In this document: positions 1 to 6,744 of the stretch, piece by piece
How the letters are laid out: each line of letters opens with the position of its first letter
Numbering within the stretch: position 1 is the first letter of the stretch
Assembly (NCBI GenBank): GCA_903842345.1
Contig: CAIMLR010000020.1
Span: 1 to 64,000, forward strand
Reading direction: 5' to 3'
DNA from: an uncultured Myxococcales bacterium
Lineage (GTDB): Bacteria > Myxococcota_A > UBA9042
Length of the DNA: 64,000 nucleotides
The notes under the pieces: generated by a model
The model's database searches: none
Told to the model about the DNA's origin: nothing
What the model saw: the letters and a program-made list of their open reading frames with translations, nothing else
Position numbers and translations under genes: made by a program

Positions 1-136
1 ATGTCCTCCAGCTCCGGCCGGACGGTGTCAGGGATGAACAGTGGCAGCGGCGATGGACCTGTTTTGCGCATGCACTGAAGATCTCACGGGATCTATCAGG
101 CGGCAAGAATGCGGTGCGGACTTCGGGCTTGGCGTA

Positions 137-409
137 CTAGGCGTGTGAATTGTGCTTCGCAACTTTGGCGGAGTGCGCCAGAGAGCCGGTGAACGCGTCG
201 CTGCCCGCTTCAACTGCGCCCGCGAGCGCGTGTGGCAGGCTGGCCGCGCGATTGCGCGTCGCCTGGGCCATCGACAGCAGTTCCGCGCGCGTCTCCGCAC
301 CCGAACGCGGCGCCGTCAGCAGCGCGATCCCCGCGCCGACGGCCGCTCCGCCGAGCAGCGCCACAACCATCTGACCAGCGGTGAAGCCGGCGTTCTCATT
401 GCTGTTCAT
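137..409 (-). CDS. YtxH-like small membrane protein
   Basis: A 90-residue protein with one glycine/alanine-rich hydrophobic segment at about residues 10-30 (VALLGGAAVGAGIALLTAP), followed by RSGAETR and a polar helical tail. This is the layout of the YtxH/gas-vesicle-GvpP-like family, whose function is poorly known and is linked to the envelope or stress. I chose the ATG at 409. The frame stays open to 547, but that extension lies entirely inside the upstream DUF948 gene and is Arg-rich. The gene overlaps the 3' end of that neighbour by 14 bases, so the two are probably translationally coupled. The family call rests on the TM segment plus the TAPRSG motif. Confidence 0.7.
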   Translation of the reverse strand: MNSNENAGFTAGQMVVALLGGAAVGAGIALLTAPRSGAETRAELLSMAQATRNRAASLPHALAGAVEAGSDAFTGSLAHSAKVAKHNSHA

Positions 410-845
410 AGCTATCCTCTCGTGGCGGAGGTCCCGCCGGTGATTCGTCCCCGCCCTCTGGCGCGGAGCGAAGGTCTGTGGCTTCCTCGGCGCGAATTGC
501 CCGAAAAGCCTGAAACGCCGCGGCGATCGCCGGGCCAACCGCCGCACCGACCGCGGTCGCGGTCCGTACAGACGCCTGTAGCTGGGTCATCGTCTCAGTG
601 AGGCCTGCAGCGGCGTCCATGAGAGCGCGGCCCTGCGGAACGCCGTCACTGAGCGCGGCCACGACGATCTGCGCCTCGTGCGTGACAACCCCAAGCTCGT
701 CCAAGGTCCGATTGAGCCTGGGCGACGCGCTGTCCAACGCGACTTGCACGCTGCGCAACGTCGCCCGCAACTGGAACAGCAGCGGCAGCAACGCTCCGGT
801 CAGGACGGCCACAAGAACGGCAACGACAACGCTCCAGACTTCCAT
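396..845 (-). CDS. DUF948-like membrane-anchored protein
   Basis: A 149-residue protein. Residues 3-25 form a single N-terminal transmembrane helix. An amphipathic region with regular Leu/Val heptad-like spacing follows (about 26-110), then a second small Ala/Gly-rich stretch and an acidic, Pro-rich tail. This matches DUF948 proteins, which often sit next to YtxH genes, as here. A GGAGAG ribosome site lies 6 bases before the ATG. The likely topology is an inner-membrane anchor with a cytoplasmic coiled coil. The function is not known. Confidence 0.65.
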   Translation of the reverse strand: MEVWSVVVAVLVAVLTGALLPLLFQLRATLRSVQVALDSASPRLNRTLDELGVVTHEAQIVVAALSDGVPQGRALMDAAAGLTETMTQLQASVRTATAVGAAVGPAIAAAFQAFRAIRAEEATDLRSAPEGGDESPAGPPPREDSYEQQ

Positions 846-1421
846 CTTGGTCTCTCCAAACGGTTACGTCCCGACACCACATCCCCAAGCTAAGTGGTCC
901 AGTTGCCGCCGCAATGAGGAATTCCGTTTTGACGGTTAGGCAAAAGCAAATCGCTGTGGTGACAAGGTGTTCTGCGCGCCCACCGCAGTTGCCCGGCCGT
1001 CACGGGCGCGCTGCGCAGCGCGTCCCCTCATCGCGATTCCAGCGAATTCAAGCGGTGACAAGGACGCGGCGCCGAGATTCGCCAGGGCTTCGCCGCTCGC
1101 GCCTTGACAGCGGCCATTAGCGACCTAACTTGCCAAGGGTTGGACGTTTTCCAATACGAACATGAAGTGCGATGGGATGCGGGTGACCCGCAGCGACCTG
1201 CCGGAGGAGGCGGTCGCTCAATGGGTCGGCGCAATCCAATCGACGCGTTCGGCTATCCACAATCGGCGCAATTCTTGCGTCCGCTTCTATCCCAACGACG
1301 GAAGACTCGTTCTTTAATCGTTTCTCACCAGCTATCGGCGTGCTGTGACAATTTCACGGCGCGTCGGGCCGGCGGGTCTCGTCACGTCCAAAAAAGTCGC
1401 GAAAGCGACGGAGAATGAACT
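846..1421. other. intergenic region with 16-bp palindrome
   Basis: This 576-bp gap lies between divergent genes (DUF948 leftward, outer-membrane protein rightward). I see no convincing coding frame. It holds a perfect 16-bp palindrome at 1007-1022 (CGCGCTGCGCAGCGCG) and a TTGACA at 1104-1109 with a weak TAACTT 16 bases later. The latter is nearly 300 bases upstream of the next start, so I do not call it a promoter. Confidence 0.6.
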
Positions 1422-1958
1422 ATGCACAGCAAAACCATCCGGTTGTCTCTCGTGGCCCTGACATTCGCCTTGTTCTCGCAGACCGCCTTCGCCGGCGACA
1501 TTGGCGACGACAAGAAATTCGGCATCGGCCTCGAATTCGCCCATGGCCCCGGTCTGTCGCTCAAATTTGCGCCGTCGCCCAATCACGCGCTCCAGTTCGG
1601 TCTGTACGCGTTCGACTACGGCCAGTACCGCCAGTATTCGATGGACCACGGCAAGTACTACTACGATTACGCATACGGCTATGCCGGCTTTCTCATCCAC
1701 GGCGACTATCTGAACACGCGTGCGCCGCTCATCCGCGCGGGCATCTTCAACTTGCCGTGGTACTGGGGCGCGGGCTTGGACCTCGGCGTCGGTTCCGGCG
1801 CGGCGGCGTTTGCTGTGCACGGAAACTTGGGGCTCGCGATGGAATTTCGGCCGTTGCCCATCGACATCTTTCTTGAATGGACGCCGCGTGTTTGGATCGT
1901 CGACTTTGTCCAGGTCCATCCATTCGATTTCAACGCCGGCGTTCGCGTCTGGTTTTAA
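1422..1958 (+). CDS. small outer-membrane beta-barrel protein
   Basis: A 178-residue protein with a clear Sec signal peptide (about residues 1-24, cleavage near AFA-GD). The rest is rich in Tyr, Phe, Gly and Trp in alternating patterns and ends in VRVWF, a terminal aromatic typical of BAM-inserted barrels. It most likely forms a small beta-barrel in the outer membrane. I do not recognise a named family. The start is the ATG after GGAGAATGAACT. It is followed after 12 bases by an NhaR-type regulator on the same strand, so the two are probably one transcript. Substrate or role is unknown. Confidence 0.7.
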   Translation: MHSKTIRLSLVALTFALFSQTAFAGDIGDDKKFGIGLEFAHGPGLSLKFAPSPNHALQFGLYAFDYGQYRQYSMDHGKYYYDYAYGYAGFLIHGDYLNTRAPLIRAGIFNLPWYWGAGLDLGVGSGAAAFAVHGNLGLAMEFRPLPIDIFLEWTPRVWIVDFVQVHPFDFNAGVRVWF

Positions 1959-1970
1959 GAAGGAACGAAC

Positions 1971-2873
1971 GTGACTTGGCTCAACTATCACCACCTGCTG
2001 TATTTCTGGAAGGTTGCCAAGGAAGGCAGCATCGCCCGCGCCAGCGCGGAGTTGCGCCTCGCCCCTCCGACCATCTCCGTGCAAATCCACCAGCTGGAGG
2101 AAATGCTTGGGCAGAAGCTCTTCTCCCGCGAGGGACGCGGCTTGGCGCTCACGGAAGCCGGCCGCGTGGCGTTTCGGTACGCCGACAGCATCTTTGCCAC
2201 CGGCGACGCGCTTGTTCAGGCCCTCACGGCGGGCGGCGCGCAGCGGCCCATTCGGCTCGTCGTGGGGCTTTCAGGCGCGCTGCCCAAGTGCCTCATCCGG
2301 CAGTTCCTGGAGCCCGTCTTCTCCATCGAACCCGGGGTCTGCGTCACCTGCAGCAACGACCGCACGGCTGACGGGTTCCTCACCGATTTGGCGACGGGCA
2401 GCCTCGACGTGGTGCTGACGGATGAGGTCGCGCCCGCGACGTGCTCCTTGCGCGTCTTCAGCCATCCCCTCGGCGACTGCGGCACGGTCTTCCTCGCGGC
2501 GTCGCCTTTGGCGAACAAGCTCGCGCCAGGTTTCCCGGCGTCGCTCGACGGCGCGCCGTTCCTCTTTCCGCGCCCAAACTCGGTCGTTCGTCGCGGACTG
2601 GATGAGTGGTTCTACGCCCACGGCATCCTCCCCAGGATCCTCGCGGAAATGGATGACGCCGCGCTTGCAGTCGTGCTCGCGGAGACAGGGCTCGGCGTCA
2701 TCGCGGTGCCGGAAGTGATTGCCCTGGAAGTGGCGCGCGACCATCGGCTGCAGTCCGTCGGCCACGCTCCGCACGTGCGGCAGAATTTCTTTGCCTGGTC
2801 GCTGGAGCAAAAAATTCGCCACCCGGCGGTCGTCGGCCTCTGTGACGCCGCGCGCAATCGGCTCCGAAATTAG
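1971..2873 (+). CDS. nhaR: LysR-family transcriptional regulator, NhaR type
   Basis: A 300-residue LysR regulator of full family length. The N-terminal winged HTH (residues 1-60) opens with LNYHHLLYFWKVAKEGS and continues with PPTISVQIHQLEE. This is the pattern of NhaR, the activator of the Na+/H+ antiporter gene nhaA in enterobacteria. The remaining residues form the periplasmic-binding-protein-like effector domain. No nhaA or other antiporter is adjacent. Instead the gene follows a small outer-membrane protein by 12 bases. The regulated target here is therefore unknown, and the name reflects family, not a proven sodium response. Start: ATG-equivalent first codon is GTG at 1971, after AAGGAACGAAC. 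Confidence 0.85.
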   Translation: MTWLNYHHLLYFWKVAKEGSIARASAELRLAPPTISVQIHQLEEMLGQKLFSREGRGLALTEAGRVAFRYADSIFATGDALVQALTAGGAQRPIRLVVGLSGALPKCLIRQFLEPVFSIEPGVCVTCSNDRTADGFLTDLATGSLDVVLTDEVAPATCSLRVFSHPLGDCGTVFLAASPLANKLAPGFPASLDGAPFLFPRPNSVVRRGLDEWFYAHGILPRILAEMDDAALAVVLAETGLGVIAVPEVIALEVARDHRLQSVGHAPHVRQNFFAWSLEQKIRHPAVVGLCDAARNRLRN

Positions 2874-2991
2874 GCGTTCAGAGGAACCGTTCGAGTATTC
2901 CTAACAGAGCGGATCCAACTATCTTATGGTCGCTGAAATTCCCCGTCCTATCCTGAATGTGATGGCAAAACGCCTGATTACGGAGTCTCGA

Positions 2992-3330
2992 ATGAACAAG
3001 TTCACGCCCCTGGCGCTGATCCTGACCGCTGGTTGCGGCGGCGCGCAGATGTTGAAAACCGACGTTTCCGCCTCGGCGATTCGTGCGGCGGAAGAAAGCG
3101 GCGCAGCCAAGGTGCCGCGCGCGTCCCTGCACCTGCAGCTGGCAAAAGAGGAAATGGAACGGTCGCAAAAGCTCGCCAAGGACGGCGAGAAAGAAATGGC
3201 GACCTCCTATCTCCAGCGCGCGGAGGCTGACGCCGAGTTGGCCGTCGTGCTGGCCCATGAACAGAACGAAAAGACGGAAGCGGCTCAGGCCGTTGAGCGC
3301 GTTCGGCTGCTGCAACAGGAAAGCCGCTAA
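2992..3330 (+). CDS. DUF4398-type lipoprotein
   Basis: A 112-residue protein. A short lipoprotein signal ends in the lipobox LTAG-C (Cys about residue 14), so it is probably a lipid-anchored envelope protein. The remainder is alpha-helical and charged: a SASAIRAAEESGA segment, then LHLQLAKEEMERSQKLA and a repeated helix of the DUF4398 kind, a TPR-like two-helix unit. I chose the ATG at 2992 because GGAG lies 6 bases upstream and it gives a signal peptide directly; an upstream in-frame ATG at 2926 does not. It lies 20 bases before a second DUF4398 gene carrying an OmpA domain, so they likely form one operon. Confidence 0.75.
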   Translation: MNKFTPLALILTAGCGGAQMLKTDVSASAIRAAEESGAAKVPRASLHLQLAKEEMERSQKLAKDGEKEMATSYLQRAEADAELAVVLAHEQNEKTEAAQAVERVRLLQQESR

Positions 3331-3350
3331 CAAGCGCAAACGGAGGATCC

Positions 3351-4337
3351 ATGAAACTGCTCAAAGCTATCGTCCCAGCGTCGTTTTTCCTCGTGACTGC
3401 CTGCGCGGCCGTCGTTCCCGCGGAACTGCGGGACGCCCGTCAGGCCTATGAGAATGCCAGCCATGGCCCGGCCGCGACCATGACCCCGGCGGAATTGCAC
3501 AAGGCCCACCAGGCCTTGGAAGCTGCCGAAACAGCGTGGCGCGACGACCCGAAGGGATTTCACACACTCGATTTGGCATACGTCGCCCAGCGCAAAGCGG
3601 AAATCGCTGAAGGCAAGGCCGGCATCGCGCAGGAAGAGACCGCCAAGACGCGCGCGCAGGCGGAACTGGCGACGACGCAAGCGAAAATCGTCGTCGACAC
3701 CAAGGCTGAATTGTCGCGAACCCGGAGCGACCTCAACCGTTCGAACACGGATTTGCGGACGACGCAGGCCAACGCGGCAAGCGTCACGGGGCAGCTGACG
3801 ACGGAGCAACTGGCGCGCCAGGATGCCGAGCGCCGGGCGGCTGAGTCCAAAGCCGCAACGACGGCGCTTTCCACGCAATTGTCGACGGAGCAACAGGCGC
3901 GGAAGGACGCGGACAAGCGCGCCTCGGATGCGCAAAAGGCGCTCGCGCGTCTGGCCGCAGTCAAGGAAGAAGCGCGCGGTCTGGTGATTACGCTCTCGGG
4001 AAGCGTGCTGTTTCGCTCCGATCAGGCGACGCTGCTGCCCGAGGCGCGTTCGCGTCTCGATGAAGTCGCTGCGGCACTGCTGGAATCCAAGGAGCGCACG
4101 CTGATTGTGGAAGGCCACACAGACTCGCAGGGGTCGGTTGGCCACAACAATGACCTGAGTCAGCGCCGGGCACAGGCGGTGCGCGACTACCTGTCGAGCC
4201 GCGGCTACCCATCGGCGAATTCGTCGGCGGTCGGCTACGGCAGCCAGCGGCCGGTCGCGGACAACAAGTCGCCGGAAGGACGCGCCAACAACCGCCGCGT
4301 CGAGATCGTCGTGACGCCGCTGAGCGCGCAAAACTAG
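3351..4337 (+). CDS. OmpA-family lipoprotein with DUF4398 N-terminus
   Basis: A 328-residue protein. The signal ends in LVTAC (Cys 18), so it is a lipoprotein. Residues about 20-100 resemble DUF4398 (LRDARQAYENAS, then HKAHQALEAAETAW). Residues 100-205 form a long Ala/Gln/Arg/Lys coiled coil. Residues 210-325 form an OmpA C-terminal peptidoglycan-binding domain with VEGHTDSQG and NNRRVEIVV. This gives an outer-membrane lipid anchor, a helical spacer and a domain that grips peptidoglycan in the periplasm. The start has GGAGGATCC upstream. It pairs with the preceding small DUF4398 lipoprotein; two such genes in a row suggest interacting partners. Confidence 0.85.
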   Translation: MKLLKAIVPASFFLVTACAAVVPAELRDARQAYENASHGPAATMTPAELHKAHQALEAAETAWRDDPKGFHTLDLAYVAQRKAEIAEGKAGIAQEETAKTRAQAELATTQAKIVVDTKAELSRTRSDLNRSNTDLRTTQANAASVTGQLTTEQLARQDAERRAAESKAATTALSTQLSTEQQARKDADKRASDAQKALARLAAVKEEARGLVITLSGSVLFRSDQATLLPEARSRLDEVAAALLESKERTLIVEGHTDSQGSVGHNNDLSQRRAQAVRDYLSSRGYPSANSSAVGYGSQRPVADNKSPEGRANNRRVEIVVTPLSAQN

Positions 4338-4875
4338 CCGGCAATCGCAGGCGTGCGACTGAGGGGAGGCTGCGGAGACAGGTTCTTGCAGACTCTCATT
4401 CAGGTCCGCCTGCCCCCGCGGCGCGACAGCCGGCCTCTTCCTCCCATGACCCTCGCGGTTGGAGGAAGATCGCCGGGCGCGCGCCAGTCCTCAAGCCGGA
4501 AAGCACTCCCGCGACGCAGAGCCAGGACATCCAGCGGGTCGCCGGCGCCCGCCCACGGCTTCCAACTCAAACGCGGCGCGTCGTCTGCTTGTCGGCGACC
4601 TCTGACGCCAAAAAGAATCACTGCACGCGTCTCGATCTGTCGCATATCTCCACGACCTTGAAGAGCTTTTTCTCTCAGATGGTCTTGACGCCGGGATATT
4701 GCGGCCTACATTATAAATGGTTGGTTAGTTCCAATGCAGATGTGTCTGGCAAGTGGATTTCTCGCAGCAAGGCTGCTCGCCTGAGAAGGTGTGGCAGAAA
4801 GTGTGCGGGGCGTTCGGTTGTGCATTTCAGACGAGTTATCGATGCATCACGCGTCGAAAAGTGATTTAGTATCCC
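4338..4875. other. intergenic region
   Basis: These 538 bases separate the OmpA-family lipoprotein from a small lipoprotein gene. The frames that open here are Arg/Pro/Ser-rich without a recognisable protein, so I treat the stretch as non-coding. The second half is notably AT-richer than the surroundings (around 4700-4740) and carries the promoter candidate listed separately. Confidence 0.55.
4685..4712 (+). promoter_or_regulatory. sigma-70-like promoter candidate
   Basis: TTGACG (4685-4690), a 16-base spacer and TACATT (4707-4712), inside a locally AT-rich patch. It would give a leader of roughly 155 nt before the small lipoprotein gene at 4876. It has the same form as the better promoters elsewhere in this window (TTGacN, then TACnnT). 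Confidence 0.4.
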
Positions 4876-5271
4876 ATGAAGTCAATCCTCATCGTTGTCT
4901 CGATTCTTGCTGGCGCCCTCTCGGCATGCAACACGTCCACGACGGACAACACCCTCCTGGAGCCCACGCGCGACCAGCGCATCGACAGTCTCGCGAGTGC
5001 GACCTGCAGCCGCTATCAGGCCTGCAATGGCTATGGGACGGCCGCCGGACAGAAGTACGCGGACCAGCAGGCGTGTCGCACCGACTACACGACCAAGGCC
5101 GCGACCGCGTGGCCGATTGAGCAGTGCGGCAATGGTCGGATCAACAACGCCGCGTTCGTCAGCTGCGAGGAATCGACGAAGCAGGTCGCCTGCACCGGCG
5201 ATGCCTGGGACGGCGTCGTCGCCTATGGCGCGTGCACTGCCGCGAAGGTTTGCACCGACGCGCCGCACTAA
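4876..5271 (+). CDS. DUF6184-like small Cys-containing lipoprotein
   Basis: A 131-residue protein with a lipoprotein signal (residues 1-18, LSAC lipobox). The mature part has about eight cysteines arranged as CSRYQACNGYG, then KYADQQAC, IEQC, FVSCEE, VACTG, YGAC and KVC. This cysteine spacing with the KYAD-x-x-AC motif resembles the DUF6184 lipoproteins of myxobacteria, whose function is not established. The protein is probably disulfide-stabilised and exposed in the envelope. No good Shine-Dalgarno sequence precedes the ATG, but the signal peptide begins exactly there. It stands alone between two long intergenic gaps. Confidence 0.65.
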   Translation: MKSILIVVSILAGALSACNTSTTDNTLLEPTRDQRIDSLASATCSRYQACNGYGTAAGQKYADQQACRTDYTTKAATAWPIEQCGNGRINNAAFVSCEESTKQVACTGDAWDGVVAYGACTAAKVCTDAPH

Positions 5272-5350
5272 ATCGGCTGCGGGTTGCTGCGATCGGGACC
5301 TGGCCGACGCGCGGCAAGCCGGCAACCGGGGACAACTGAAAATGGCAAGT

Positions 5351-5380
5351 GGACACTGACGAGAATTGCGTCAGGTGTCC
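5351..5380. repeat. near-perfect stem-loop
   Basis: GGACACTGACG (5351-5361) faces CGTCAGGTGTCC (5369-5380) across a 7-base loop, pairing throughout except for one bulged G. It lies 80 bases after the small lipoprotein gene. It has no U-tract, so it may be a transcript-end or stability structure rather than a standard intrinsic terminator. Confidence 0.5.
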
Positions 5381-5566
5381 GGCGCGGGCACTGGGGGAGG
5401 TTTCTCCGCTCGGGTGGCGCGGTCGCCGGTTCTCTCGGAAAAGCTAAGGGATTGTCGTCTTGAGTGTCGCAGAGTGCGACGTTCGGCCTGCCGCCGCGTT
5501 GGCCAAACGTCGTCGGGGAGCCTCGCTCAGGGCGCACGGTTTCACCACAGCTCCGTCAAAGGGGCG

Positions 5567-5582
5567 CCAAACATTTGTTTGG
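5567..5582. promoter_or_regulatory. inverted repeat touching the ribosome-binding site
   Basis: CCAAACA (5567-5573), TT, TGTTTGG (5576-5582) is a perfect inverted repeat. Its right arm runs into the GGGGAGG Shine-Dalgarno (5581-5587) of the OmpA-family gene at 5596. It could be an operator, or an RNA hairpin (five pairs with a six-base loop) that partly covers the ribosome site. No regulator can be assigned. Confidence 0.4.
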
Positions 5583-5595
5583 GGAGGATACTGCA

Positions 5596-6744
5596 ATGAA
5601 AAAGCTATGGTTCACGGTGCTCTTCATGTTGGCCTGTCCAACATCCGTCTTCGCGCTCGATTTCAGCCTGAAGCTGGAGCCGTCGGTGGCGATTCCGCTC
5701 AGCAGCCCGCAGTCCGACGTTTACAAGGTCGGCGGTGGGGGCTCCTTCAAGGCACTGTTCGGCCTCAGCCGCTACCTCGATGTTGCGGCGGTTGCTGGCG
5801 GGATTGGCTTGCCAGGACAGGGGGCGTCCGACGCCGGCGCTGCCTGGTTTGGGGGCGGCGGCTTGCGCCTGAAGCGTCCGCATGACGCCGAGGGGGCCTA
5901 CGGCATCTCACCGTGGCTGGAAGCGGATGCGCTTTACGTGCGCACGGGTCCCCTCAACCGCTTGGGCTTCGACGTCGGCGCAGGCCTGTCGATCCCGGTG
6001 GGCGAGACGCGACCCTTCTGGTTTGGCCCGTTCATTCGCTACTTCCAGACCGTCCAGGGGGACCGCGTCGACTTTGACAATCGCGACGCCAAGATCCTGA
6101 TGGTCGGCCTCAGTTTCGAGGTGGACGGCATGCTGGGCCATCCGGCCCCGCCCGAGCCGGTGGTTGCGCCCGCGCCGGTCGAATGTCCTGCCGTCAAGGA
6201 ATGCCCCGCGTGTCCGCCCGCGCCCGCTTGCCCGCCGCCTCCCGCGCTGGTGTGCCCGCAGCAGGACCAGAAGGCCGCGGACCGCGATGGCGACGGCGTG
6301 CCCGATGCGCTCGATTGCTGCCCGGACGTGCCAGGTCCCGTCGCGATGCAGGGTTGTCCGGAGTACGACAAGGTCGTCATCAAGGAACACAAGATTGAGC
6401 TGAAGGAGAAGGTCTTCTTCGCGTGGGACAAGTCGAAGATTCGGCCGCGCTCGCACCACTTGCTGAACGACGTCGTGAAAGCGCTGGACCAGAACAAGGC
6501 CTTTCACGTGAAGGTGGAAGGACACACGGACTCCACCGGCGCAGAGAAGCACAACCAGACGCTGTCCGAGAGCCGGGCGAAAGCGGTCATCGCCTATCTG
6601 GTCGCCCACGGCGTCGCCGCGGAGCGTCTTGAGAGCCAAGGCTACGCCTCGGCCAATCCCATCGCCTCGAACGCCAACGTCTCCGGACGGGAACAGAATC
6701 GGCGCGTCGAGTTTCTGATTACCAATCGTGAAGGTGGCAAATGA
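5596..6744 (+). CDS. OmpA-family outer-membrane protein with barrel domain
   Basis: A 382-residue protein. A Sec signal covers residues 1-20. A predicted beta-barrel of about 160 residues follows, then a Pro/Cys-rich linker (repeated CPA/CPP units, about 198-235), a calcium-type thrombospondin-3 motif (DRDGDGVPD) and a C-terminal OmpA peptidoglycan-binding domain (VEGHTDSTG, then REQNRRVEFLI). It would tether the outer membrane to the cell wall. The start is the ATG at 5596 with a strong GGGGAGG. The stop overlaps the ATG of the next gene (ATGA at 6741-6744), so the two are translationally coupled. The cluster of cysteines in the linker is unusual for this family. Confidence 0.85.
   Translation: MKKLWFTVLFMLACPTSVFALDFSLKLEPSVAIPLSSPQSDVYKVGGGGSFKALFGLSRYLDVAAVAGGIGLPGQGASDAGAAWFGGGGLRLKRPHDAEGAYGISPWLEADALYVRTGPLNRLGFDVGAGLSIPVGETRPFWFGPFIRYFQTVQGDRVDFDNRDAKILMVGLSFEVDGMLGHPAPPEPVVAPAPVECPAVKECPACPPAPACPPPPALVCPQQDQKAADRDGDGVPDALDCCPDVPGPVAMQGCPEYDKVVIKEHKIELKEKVFFAWDKSKIRPRSHHLLNDVVKALDQNKAFHVKVEGHTDSTGAEKHNQTLSESRAKAVIAYLVAHGVAAERLESQGYASANPIASNANVSGREQNRRVEFLITNREGGK

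Larger units (their letters stand above)
5272..5595. other. intergenic region with two inverted repeats
   Basis: A 324-bp gap before the OmpA-family gene at 5596. The frame of that gene is open back to 5464, but the extension has no signal peptide and none of the family's features. Two inverted repeats, listed separately, are the only structured elements I see. Confidence 0.5.

Noticed and set aside
1104-1131. TTGACA with TAACTT 16 bases later as a promoter for the outer-membrane protein gene
   Set aside because: The -10 is poor and the site is nearly 300 bases upstream of the start, so support is too weak.
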